Assembly: GCA_938036405.1 (NCBI GenBank)
Contig: CALHPT010000083.1
Span: forward strand, 1-15,451
From: an uncultured Tannerella sp.
GTDB lineage: Bacteria > Bacteroidota > Bacteroidia > Bacteroidales > Tannerellaceae
Reading direction: 5' to 3'
Length of the DNA: 15,451 nt
Under the pieces are notes generated by a model that had not been told where the DNA came from, did no database searches, and saw only the letters and a list, made by a program, of their open reading frames with translations. Shown one piece after another: positions 1 to 6,469 of this stretch. Both the position numbers and the translations under genes were made by a program. Numbering within the stretch: position 1 is the first letter of the stretch; the number at the start of each line of letters is the position of its first letter.

Positions 1-108
1 TCCCCGGCCTCGGCAGAGGCCTGCCGCCAGCGAAGTTTGGCCGGGTACAAAGCCAATCCCACCTCATCATGTACCAAGCATACTTCCCCGGCCTCGGCAG
101 AGGCCTGC
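1..108. repeat. GC-rich interspersed repeat, two direct copies of a 24-nt unit plus a segment shared with 9965-9987
   Basis: Positions 1-24 and 85-108 are identical. Each copy contains a perfect hairpin, GGCCTC-GGCA-GAGGCC (6-21 and 90-105). The stretch at 25-48 is the reverse complement of 9965-9987 except for one inserted base, so this block and the region after porU belong to one repeat family in opposite orientations. A second shared word, CATCATGTACC, is at 65-75 and 9959-9969. No credible protein fits here; the open frame at 37-330 is made of repeat sequence. The function is unknown, and the element may continue to the left of the window. Confidence 0.75.
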
Positions 109-251
109 GCGGCCCGATTACGCCCGTGTTTGGCTTCGCGCAGTGACCCCGATAAGCAGCGTAATTCGGGCGGCCCACAAAAGGCGTCAGCAGACGGTAA
201 ACAGGAACCATTTCATGGCTCTGCCGGCCGTTTCCAGCCCGGCCTGCCGGC
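109..251. other. Non-coding GC-rich segment with an imperfect inverted repeat
   Basis: No gene is recognisable. An imperfect inverted repeat lies at about 111-123 and 159-175 (arms GGCCCGATTACGC and GCGTAATTCGGGC, matching apart from single-base bulges), followed by CGG/CCG-rich short palindromes at about 220-250. It sits between the 24-nt repeat copies and the rpmH promoter and may be part of the same repeat-derived block. It could also hold the end of an upstream transcript's termination region, but there is no T-run to support a terminator. Confidence 0.35.
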
Positions 252-281
252 TTGCTGCAATCAAAAATGGATTTACATTTG
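252..281 (+). promoter_or_regulatory. Bacteroidetes-type promoter of rpmH
   Basis: TTG at 252-254 and a perfect TAnnTTTG box (TACATTTG, 274-281) are separated by 19 nt, the spacing known for the primary sigma factor of Bacteroidetes. The box lies 45 nt upstream of the rpmH start codon, which implies a short leader. No other TAnnTTTG box was seen between here and rpmH. Confidence 0.75.
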
Positions 282-326
282 CGCCCTGATTTCACGGATA
301 ATCATAACAATAACAGATAGATCAAA

Positions 327-482
327 ATGAAAAGAACATTCCAACCCTCCAACCGAAAGAGAAAGAATAAGCATGGTTTTCGCCTGAGAATGTCGACCGC
401 CAACGGACGTCGCGTATTGGCTTCACGCCGCGCAAAGGGACGTAAGAAACTGACCGTATCCGACGAATATCCGAAGGCATAA
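327..482 (+). CDS. rpmH: 50S ribosomal protein L34
   Basis: Encodes 51 residues, the short basic protein L34 of the large ribosomal subunit. The sequence opens MKRTFQPSNRKRKNKHGFR and continues with the family's LRMSTANGRRVLASRRAKGR block, which is diagnostic. The C-terminal extension KKLTVSDEYPKA is of the length usual in Bacteroidetes. ATG at 327 is the only start that gives the conserved N-terminus, and no Shine-Dalgarno sequence is evident, as is normal in this phylum. It has its own promoter at 252-281 and appears to be a single-gene unit, since the next gene starts 327 nt later. The usual rnpA/dnaA neighbours are absent, as in other Bacteroidetes. Confidence 0.97.
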   Translation: MKRTFQPSNRKRKNKHGFRLRMSTANGRRVLASRRAKGRKKLTVSDEYPKA

Positions 483-809
483 AGCTCCCCTCGGGAATAA
501 AAGCCACAGAAAAACTGCTTGGCCCCACATGAGAAAGTAAAAGTTTGAAGGAAAAGACTTTTACTTTCTTCGTTTATAGAAGCTGTTTGGGGGTTTATTT
601 CGGAGCATATCCAGCGCATATTTCAATGGGATTTTGCCCCATCTTTCGAGGAGCACAGCTGACCCTTGTGTGACAAAAAAGATGGAACAAAAGAGCCGGA
701 ATAGGCCCGGATAGCCTCGAAACAGAGAGCGGGAATCTCCGTCCAAGACAGCTCCTTAAAATCATCACTCCATAAACTTCAAACTGCCTCTGAAGCCTCA
801 CGCAGCCTT
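483..809. other. Intergenic region between rpmH and the PASTA-protein gene
   Basis: No supported gene. It holds a perfect 11-bp inverted repeat at 533-568 (listed separately). No TAnnTTTG box was found here, so the promoter for the operon starting at 810 cannot be placed; it may be non-canonical, or transcription may continue from rpmH. A short palindrome, TTGTGTGACAA (666-676), is present, but it is too short to call a Rex operator. Confidence 0.5.
533..568 (+). terminator. AT-rich stem-loop, possible rpmH terminator
   Basis: The arms GAAAGTAAAAG (533-543) and CTTTTACTTTC (558-568) are perfect reverse complements around a 14-nt loop, followed by TTCGTTT. The position 50 nt after rpmH suits a terminator. 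The stem is A/T-rich and the following T-tract is interrupted, so an mRNA-stabilising hairpin or attenuator is equally possible. Confidence 0.4.
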
Positions 810-1478
810 ATGAAAAAGAAAAAAGACGCCGAAGACATACTGGAATGGTTCATGCGCCTGCCTGTGGTGGTACACATCTTCTTTGCCGCCCTCGCACTCT
901 GGCTCCTTTCGTTCACAGTGCTGAAATCCCTGGACATATACACCCGCCACAATCAGTCCATCATCGTGCCCGACGTGAAGGGGCAGACGCCTGAAGAGGC
1001 AGATCGGGAGATCCGGAAAATAGGGCTGCGTTACACGGTGATCGACTCCATCTACTCCAAAGAAACCGCGCCGGGAGCCATCGTCGAGGTGGTGCCCGCC
1101 GTCGGATCGAGGGTCAAGAAAGACCGCATCCTCTACCTGACCATCAATGCCCGCACGGCACAGATGGGTCTCGTGCCGGACGTCACCGACCTCTCCATGC
1201 GACAGGCATTCGCCCTGCTGCAATCGCACGGATTCACCTCCATAGATGTCGTCTACGTCAGCGGTAGCTACCGCGATCTGGCACTTGGCGTACAACTGCG
1301 TGGCAAGACATTGAAGGCAGGCGATCGCGCCCCTCTCGCAGCCAAGATCGTCCTCAGAGTGAGCGACGGCGGCGAAGGCGGCACAGACTCCACATTCTGG
1401 TCACCACGCACCGAGCCAACCTGGGGTGCCTCCAATAGCGACGATTCATCTGAAGAAGACGACGAAGAAGAAGAATGA
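810..1478 (+). CDS. Membrane-anchored PASTA-domain protein
   Basis: Encodes 222 residues. A short basic N-terminus (MKKKKDAEDI) precedes one transmembrane helix at about residues 18-37, then two PASTA domains at about 51-114 (IVPDVKGQTPEEADREI) and 120-185 (LVPDVTDLSMRQAFALL), and a strongly acidic tail (209-222). PASTA domains bind peptidoglycan fragments or serve as spacers in penicillin-binding proteins and Ser/Thr kinases. Here neither a kinase nor a transpeptidase domain is attached, so the protein should be an inner-membrane protein with its PASTA domains in the periplasm. The stop codon overlaps the rluD start (ATGA at 1475-1478), so the two are probably translationally coupled. With ddl downstream, a link to peptidoglycan synthesis is reasonable, but the ligand and partner are unknown. 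Confidence 0.85.
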   Translation: MKKKKDAEDILEWFMRLPVVVHIFFAALALWLLSFTVLKSLDIYTRHNQSIIVPDVKGQTPEEADREIRKIGLRYTVIDSIYSKETAPGAIVEVVPAVGSRVKKDRILYLTINARTAQMGLVPDVTDLSMRQAFALLQSHGFTSIDVVYVSGSYRDLALGVQLRGKTLKAGDRAPLAAKIVLRVSDGGEGGTDSTFWSPRTEPTWGASNSDDSSEEDDEEEE

Positions 1479-2578
1479 CTCCTAACGAAGAAAACATCGA
1501 CCACAGACCGATGACGCTCCAAGATGCCATGGCAGACGGACTCTTCACCGAGGACGAGGATGACGATGAAGCCCCCGAAGTGCTCTACGAGCATTTTCGA
1601 TTCACGGCCGATCCGAACCAATCTCTGCTCCGCGTCGACAAGTTCCTCATCGACCGAATGACGCACACGAGCCGCAACCGCATTCAGCTGGCTGCTGATG
1701 CGGGCTATGTGCGGGTCGACGGCATCCCCGTGAAGAGCAACTATCGGGTGAAACCGGGAGACGTGGTCACGATCGTTATGACACGGCCGCGGCACGCGTT
1801 CGAGGTCGCTCCGGAGAACATTCCCCTCAACATCATTTACGAAGATGAAGACCTGCTGGTGGTCAATAAGCCGGCAGGTCTTGTTGTGCATCCCGGTCAC
1901 GGCAACTACACCGGCACGCTGGTGAATGCGCTGGCCTACTATCTGCGCAACCTCCCGAGCTACGATCCGAACGACCCGCGGCTGGGCCTCGTGCACCGTA
2001 TCGACAAGGACACGTCCGGTCTACTCGTCGTAGCCAAAAACATCGACGCCAAGACTCACCTCAGCCGCCAGTTCTTCGAAAAAAGCACCCAACGCCGTTA
2101 CCAGACGCTCGTCTGGGGCATCCCGAAAGAGAAAGAAGGGCGCATCGAAGGAAACATCGGCCGCGACCTACGCGATCGTCTCCGCATGGCCGTCTATCCG
2201 CCCGGGAGCGAGGAAGGCAAGTGGGCAGCCACAAACTATCGCGTGGCTGAGCGGCTGGGCTACGTCAGCCTACTGGAATGCCAGCTCGAGACGGGGCGTA
2301 CACACCAGATACGTGCCCACATGAGCCACATCGGACACCCCGTCTTCAACGATGCCCGCTACGGCGGCGAACGCATTCTCAAAGGTCGCCCCACAGGCAG
2401 CTATCGGCAATTCGTGCAAGACGCCTTCGACACCTGTCCACGTCAAGCACTGCACGCCGAGACGCTCGGCTTCGTCCATCCCGCCACGGGACGCGAACTC
2501 TTCTTCACAGCCCCGCTGCCCGACGACATGCAGGCGCTGATCAATAAATGGCGCACCTACTGCGCCGAAAACACCTAA
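1475..2578 (+). CDS. rluD: Ribosomal large subunit pseudouridine synthase, RluD type
   Basis: Encodes 367 residues of the RluA/RluD family, which isomerises uridines to pseudouridine in RNA; RluD acts on helix 69 of 23S rRNA. An S4 RNA-binding domain is visible at about residues 51-100 (LRVDKFLIDRM to VKPGDVVTI). The catalytic domain carries DLLVVNKPAGLVVHPG (126-141) and the signature HRIDKDTSGLLVVAKN (174-189), in which Asp177 matches the catalytic aspartate; GRTHQIRAHMSHIGHP follows. The first 45 residues form an acidic extension seen in Bacteroidetes homologues. The start overlaps the upstream stop by 4 nt. The exact target uridine cannot be read from sequence, but S4 plus this length favour RluD over RluC or RluA. 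Confidence 0.93.
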   Translation: MTPNEENIDHRPMTLQDAMADGLFTEDEDDDEAPEVLYEHFRFTADPNQSLLRVDKFLIDRMTHTSRNRIQLAADAGYVRVDGIPVKSNYRVKPGDVVTIVMTRPRHAFEVAPENIPLNIIYEDEDLLVVNKPAGLVVHPGHGNYTGTLVNALAYYLRNLPSYDPNDPRLGLVHRIDKDTSGLLVVAKNIDAKTHLSRQFFEKSTQRRYQTLVWGIPKEKEGRIEGNIGRDLRDRLRMAVYPPGSEEGKWAATNYRVAERLGYVSLLECQLETGRTHQIRAHMSHIGHPVFNDARYGGERILKGRPTGSYRQFVQDAFDTCPRQALHAETLGFVHPATGRELFFTAPLPDDMQALINKWRTYCAENT

Positions 2579-2600
2579 CCCTTATCGCCCTACACGAGCA

Positions 2601-3590
2601 ATGAAAAAGCAGATTGCACTGGTGGCCGGGGGCTACTCCGGCGAGTATGAGATCTCGTTGAAGAGTGCCGAAGGCCTCTATTCCTTTATCGACAAAACGC
2701 GCTACGACCTCCATCGTGTGCTCCTGACCCGCGACGAATGGAGCGTGCTCTTGGCCGACGGTGTTCGGGTGCCCATCGACCGGAACGACTTCAGCTACCG
2801 CCACCCCGACGGCCGCCACGTCCGCTTCGACTTTGCCTACATCACCATCCACGGCACCCCCGGCGAAGACGGTCGATTGCAGGGCTATTTCGACATGCTT
2901 GGCCTCCCCTACTCCTCTTGCGGTGCATTGGCCTCCGCGCTCACCTTCAACAAATACACCTGCTCGCAGTTCTTGGGGAGCCAAGGCGTACGCGTCTCGG
3001 ATGCGATCCGTTTGCGACGCGGAGATTCAGTCGACGCGGATCTTGTCACCAAGACGCTCGGCTTACCTGTCTTCATCAAGCCTAATGCCGGCGGAAGCAG
3101 CCTCGGCACGACGAAAGTGAAAGTGACCACCGAGATCAATGAGGCTATCCGGCGCGCCTTCGCCTGCGACGACGAAGTGATCATTGAACGCTTTGCACCC
3201 GGCACAGAGGTGACGTGCGGCTGCTATAAGACACGCGATCGCGTGGTGCTCCTCCCGCTGACGGAGGTAGTGACCAGCAACGACTTCTTCGACTTCGACG
3301 CGAAATACAACGGCCAAGTGAGTGAGATCACCCCGGCTCGCATATCGGAAGATCTCACCCGAAAGATCCAACAAGAGACGGAGCGCATCTACAATCTGAT
3401 AGGTGCCAAAGGCATCATCCGCGTGGATTACATCATCCCACCAGATGGCGGCGAACCCGTCGTGCTGGAGGTCAACACCACGCCGGGCATGACCCAGACA
3501 AGCTTCATTCCGCAACAGATCCGCGCCGCCGGCCTCCAGATTGCGGACGTCATGACTGAGGTCATCGAACACGAAATGAATGGCGTCTAA
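2601..3590 (+). CDS. ddl: D-alanine--D-alanine ligase
   Basis: Encodes 329 residues. Ddl joins two D-alanines using ATP, supplying the dipeptide for the UDP-MurNAc-pentapeptide in the cytoplasm. The N-terminal motif GGYSGEYEISLKSA (10-23) keeps the conserved Glu15. HGTPGEDGRLQGYFDMLG (84-101), the ATP-grasp segment FIKPNAGGSSLGTTKVK (158-174), Glu203 in GTEVTCGCY, and the C-terminal IIRVDY and EVNTTPGMTQTSF (290-302) supply the nucleotide and metal ligands, including Asp276, Glu290 and Asn292. The omega-loop segment FDFDAKYNGQVSEITPA (230-246) is of the D-Ala type rather than the D-Lac type, judged by eye. It starts 22 nt after rluD and probably belongs to the same transcript. Confidence 0.95.
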   Translation: MKKQIALVAGGYSGEYEISLKSAEGLYSFIDKTRYDLHRVLLTRDEWSVLLADGVRVPIDRNDFSYRHPDGRHVRFDFAYITIHGTPGEDGRLQGYFDMLGLPYSSCGALASALTFNKYTCSQFLGSQGVRVSDAIRLRRGDSVDADLVTKTLGLPVFIKPNAGGSSLGTTKVKVTTEINEAIRRAFACDDEVIIERFAPGTEVTCGCYKTRDRVVLLPLTEVVTSNDFFDFDAKYNGQVSEITPARISEDLTRKIQQETERIYNLIGAKGIIRVDYIIPPDGGEPVVLEVNTTPGMTQTSFIPQQIRAAGLQIADVMTEVIEHEMNGV

Positions 3591-3634
3591 ACGCCTCCAT
3601 CTACTACTCACCTATAATTCCTAACCACCTATTC

Positions 3635-4807
3635 ATGGAAACAGTCCATCCAGCTTCTGCCTTCGACGATATCCGCCCTGTAAACGACAATGAAGTGCCC
3701 CAAGCCATCGAGGATCTGATCGCCTCCGACGGACTATGGCGCGCGTTGACTTACATCGCCCCTGACGCCGACCGCGTAGCCCTCTCTGAGGCTATGCGCG
3801 CCTGTCGCACCAAGGCCGAGTTCAAGTCCACCATGGGATATAAGACCGTGATGGCCATCGCCCGACGGTCAACCTTTTCGCTGACCATCTCCGGACGCAG
3901 CCGACTGCCTGAGGGCAAAGCGCCCTGCACGTTTATCTCCAACCACCGCGACATTGTCCTCGACGCGGCCTTCCTCAACGTTCTGCTCTACGACGTGGGC
4001 TACGACATGACGCAGATCGCCATCGGCGACAACCTACTCATCCACCCCTGGATCCGACTCCTGGTGCGACTGAATAACAGCTTTATCGTCAAGCGCAACG
4101 TCTCCGCCCGGAAGCTGCTTGAGAACAGCCGCATCCTCTCCGCCTACATCCGCCACACCCTGCGCGAGACGCACGAGTCCATTTGGATAGCCCAACGAGA
4201 GGGCCGCGCCAAAGACTCCAACGACCACACGCAGACGGCAGTCCTCAAAATGCTCTGCATGGCGGGAGAGGGCGACGAGCGCCTCCTCAGCAACCTGATG
4301 GAGCTGAACATCGTGCCCATCGCCATCTCATACGAATACGATCCCTGCGACTACCTCAAGGCCCGAGAGTTCCAACTCAAACGCGACAATCCCGCCTACG
4401 TCAAGAGTGGAAGCGACGACCTGCTCAGCATGCAAACGGGCATCATGGAGAACAAGGGCCGCGTGCACTTTACCATTGGCTCGCCGCTGAACTCCATCCT
4501 CCGCACGTTCGACCCTGCCATGCCGCGCAACGAACTGCTCACCGCAGCCGCCGCAGCCATCGACCGCGACATCTACGCTCACTATCGCTTCTATCCCGGC
4601 AACTACGTAGCCTACGACTTGCTCTACAACACGCTCCGCTTCCGGGTAAACTACGACCTACGCGACAAGGCCCGCTTCGAGGCCTACCTGCAAAAGCAGA
4701 TCGACCGCATCGACCTGCCCACAAAGGATGAAGCCTACCTCCGCACCAAGCTGCTGGAGATGTACGCCAACCCGCTCAAAAACCACTGGGAGACGAAACC
4801 GGAATGA
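3635..4807 (+). CDS. PlsC/GPAT-like phospholipid acyltransferase
   Basis: Encodes 390 residues of the lysophospholipid/glycerophosphate acyltransferase superfamily, which moves acyl chains onto glycerol phosphates at the inner membrane. The acceptor motif is TFISNHRDIVLDAAF (99-113), with His104 and Asp110. The second motif, SFIVKRN, and the EGRAKDSND segment (motif III-like, at about residue 189) fit the family, and IVPIAISYEYDP resembles motif IV. The spacing of His and Asp is HX5D instead of the usual HX4D. The C-terminal 100 residues (HYRFYPGNYVAYDLL onward) are not part of the catalytic core. There is no transmembrane segment by eye. The stop overlaps the rex start (ATGA, 4804-4807). Whether the substrate is glycerol-3-phosphate, 1-acyl-G3P or another acceptor is unresolved. 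Confidence 0.82.
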   Translation: METVHPASAFDDIRPVNDNEVPQAIEDLIASDGLWRALTYIAPDADRVALSEAMRACRTKAEFKSTMGYKTVMAIARRSTFSLTISGRSRLPEGKAPCTFISNHRDIVLDAAFLNVLLYDVGYDMTQIAIGDNLLIHPWIRLLVRLNNSFIVKRNVSARKLLENSRILSAYIRHTLRETHESIWIAQREGRAKDSNDHTQTAVLKMLCMAGEGDERLLSNLMELNIVPIAISYEYDPCDYLKAREFQLKRDNPAYVKSGSDDLLSMQTGIMENKGRVHFTIGSPLNSILRTFDPAMPRNELLTAAAAAIDRDIYAHYRFYPGNYVAYDLLYNTLRFRVNYDLRDKARFEAYLQKQIDRIDLPTKDEAYLRTKLLEMYANPLKNHWETKPE

Positions 4808-5460
4808 CCGCATCCGACCCACATCTCCGCCACGACCATGTGCCCGAGCCGACGCTCCGACGCCTGCCCTGGTATCTGGCCTACCTCAAGCTGCTCCGCG
4901 GGCGTGGCGAGACGGTCGTTTCCTCCACCCGCATCGGAGAGGAGACGGGCGTGACCCCCATGCAAGTGGCCAAAGACCTCTCCTACGTCAACATATCGGG
5001 CAAGACACGCGTGGGCTACGAGGTCGACGCCCTGGTAGGCATCCTGGACGACTTCCTCGGCTTTGCCCACGCCCACCGCGCCCTACTCTTCGGCGTCGGT
5101 CAGCTGGGTGCAGCCCTGATGCGCGACGCCGGTCTGGGGCAGTACGGACTCGACATCGTGGCCGGTTTCGACGTCCGTCCCGAGGTGGTCGGCACCGAGA
5201 TCGGAGGCATCCCCGTTTACCACCTCGACGAGCTTTGCGAGTGCCGGCACATGCTCGACGCCACCATCGCCGTCATCACCGTGCCCGTGGAAGAAGCTCA
5301 GCACGTCACGGACCTCGTCTTGACCTGTGGCATCCGTGCCCTATGGAACTTCACCCCCTTCCGCATCCGCGTCCCTCGCGACGTCGTGGTGCAAAACACT
5401 TCCATCTATGCCAATCTGGCGGTAATGTTCAATCGCCTGAATAGCCTTTCTACCTCATGA
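4804..5460 (+). CDS. rex: Redox-sensing transcriptional repressor Rex
   Basis: Encodes 218 residues. Rex binds operators when NAD+ dominates and leaves DNA when NADH rises, controlling fermentation and respiration genes. An N-terminal winged helix is at about residues 14-85 (EPTLRRLPWYLAYLKLL, then SSTRIGEETGVTPMQVAKDL). The Rossmann NAD(H) domain has GVGQLGAAL (97-105) with the following GFDVRPEVVG, and the C-terminus has the family signature VVVQNTSIYANLAVMFNRL, the domain-swapped helix. The usual third residue of the Gly motif, Asn (GVGNLG), is Gln here. It overlaps the acyltransferase stop and the next start by 4 nt each, so it is probably co-expressed with both. No convincing Rex operator was found in this window. 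Confidence 0.95.
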   Translation: MTASDPHLRHDHVPEPTLRRLPWYLAYLKLLRGRGETVVSSTRIGEETGVTPMQVAKDLSYVNISGKTRVGYEVDALVGILDDFLGFAHAHRALLFGVGQLGAALMRDAGLGQYGLDIVAGFDVRPEVVGTEIGGIPVYHLDELCECRHMLDATIAVITVPVEEAQHVTDLVLTCGIRALWNFTPFRIRVPRDVVVQNTSIYANLAVMFNRLNSLSTS

Positions 5461-6071
5461 AAATCTTCGCCGTCGGCATGAACTATGCCGATCACAATAA
5501 AGAATTGCGGCACACGTTTTTGTCCCCAGAGCCTACGATTTTCATGAAATCCGATCCGGTGCTGAAGGATGGCAAGCCTTTTTTCATCCCCGACTTCTCT
5601 GACGAAGTGCACTACGAGACGGAGATCGTCATCAAAATCAACCGGCTGGGTAAAAACATCGACGAGCGATTCGCCGCTCGATACTACGACGAGGTGACCG
5701 TCGGCATAGACTTCACCGCCCGCGATCGGCAGCGTGACCTCCGCTCCAAAGGCATGCCCTGGGAGCTCTGCAAGGCCTTTGACAACGCGGCAGCCGTGGG
5801 CCGTTTCGTCCCCCTCGACTCCGTGGGGGGCGACATCAATCGGCTTACCTTCCGCCTCGACCTCAATGGGCACACCGTGCAGCTCGGGCGGACGGCCGAC
5901 ATGCTCTTTCCCGTCGACCGTATCGTGGCCTTCGTCAGTCGATTCTTTACCCTGCGCATGGGCGATTTGATCTACACCGGTACCCCCTCGGGGGTCGGCC
6001 CGGTAGCGATCGGCGACCATCTGGAAGGCTTCATCGGCGACAAGCGGTTGCTCGATTTCCACATTAAATAA
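5457..6071 (+). CDS. Fumarylacetoacetate hydrolase (FAH)-family protein
   Basis: Encodes 204 residues, the short single-domain form of the family. Members hydrolyse acylpyruvates, decarboxylate or tautomerise oxaloacetate; the precise reaction cannot be told from sequence. The metal ligands appear as Glu54 and Glu56 in HYETEIVIKI and Asp85 in VGIDFTARD. The segments DRQRDLRSKGMPWELCKAFD (90-109) and IYTGTPSGVGPVAIGD are diagnostic. The start overlaps the rex stop (ATGA at 5457-5460), which places it in the rex transcription unit. That context makes a role in pyruvate or oxaloacetate metabolism under redox control attractive, but this is inference. It appears to be the last gene of the operon, with a 398-nt gap after it. 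Confidence 0.88.
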   Translation: MKIFAVGMNYADHNKELRHTFLSPEPTIFMKSDPVLKDGKPFFIPDFSDEVHYETEIVIKINRLGKNIDERFAARYYDEVTVGIDFTARDRQRDLRSKGMPWELCKAFDNAAAVGRFVPLDSVGGDINRLTFRLDLNGHTVQLGRTADMLFPVDRIVAFVSRFFTLRMGDLIYTGTPSGVGPVAIGDHLEGFIGDKRLLDFHIK

Positions 6072-6228
6072 TAACGTGAATTCGACGAAAGAATGGGGTT
6101 CCTTATCCCTGGAGAATGTCTTTGATAGAGCGCTGTAACGGCCAAAGTGTTTTTGGAAATGCTTTGGCCATCGCGTGGCTTCCGTAGAAACTCTCTGCTG
6201 GCCCTATCCTTACATCAAACTCACGTTA
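6072..6228. mobile_element. Candidate MITE-like element with 14-bp inverted ends
   Basis: The left end TAACGTGAATTCGA (6072-6085) and the right end TCAAACTCACGTTA (6215-6228) are inverted repeats matching at 12 of 14 positions, enclosing about 157 bp. Inside, GGCCAAAG (6140-6147) and CTTTGGCC (6162-6169) form a perfect 8-bp stem with a 14-nt loop. TTAAATAA occurs just outside or across both ends (6065 and 6226), which could be a target-site remnant. There is no open frame. The size and structure suit a non-autonomous element, but no second copy is visible here, so this remains tentative. Confidence 0.4.
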
Positions 6229-6469
6229 AATAACTCAGGTGCACAGTAGGTGCCATAGCCCGAGGCAATGACGCATTCGGACGCTCCGTAGACCTTATTG
6301 ACTCAAGCGGTGACGGATTCGGAGCTCTGAACGTCCCACTACCTCTGGCCGTGGCGCGCTCAGAGACACCCCGAAGGCATCGCTGCGGTTCGCAGGGAAG
6401 ACTTACGGATGGCGTGCACCTACAACTGTCACATGCTTTTACACCAACGTACACTTCTAACTTCTATAT
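6229..6469. other. Remainder of the intergenic region upstream of porU
   Basis: No supported gene in either strand. TGACGCATTCGGA (6269-6281) recurs as TGACGGATTCGGA (6311-6323), a 12/13 match, followed by other loosely similar words, so part of it may be a decayed duplication or a remnant of a mobile element. No TAnnTTTG box was found upstream of porU; the last 50 nt before the ATG are A/T-richer and may contain a non-canonical promoter. Confidence 0.4.

Noticed and set aside
1..108. A CRISPR array from the repeated 24-nt unit
   Set aside because: There are only two copies, the intervening sequence is itself a repeat-family member found elsewhere in the window, and there are no cas genes.
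37..330. A 97-codon open frame in the left repeat block
   Set aside because: It runs through the repeated hairpin units and the rpmH promoter and overlaps the rpmH start; no family resemblance.
666..676. TTGTGTGACAA as a Rex operator upstream of the operon
   Set aside because: Rex sites are about 18 bp with two TTGTGA-like arms separated by several bases; this palindrome is only 11 bp and far from any promoter match.
6221..6454. A 77-codon minus-strand open frame upstream of porU
   Set aside because: The product is Ser/Arg/Pro-rich with no recognisable domain and begins in sequence with internal duplication; kept as non-coding.
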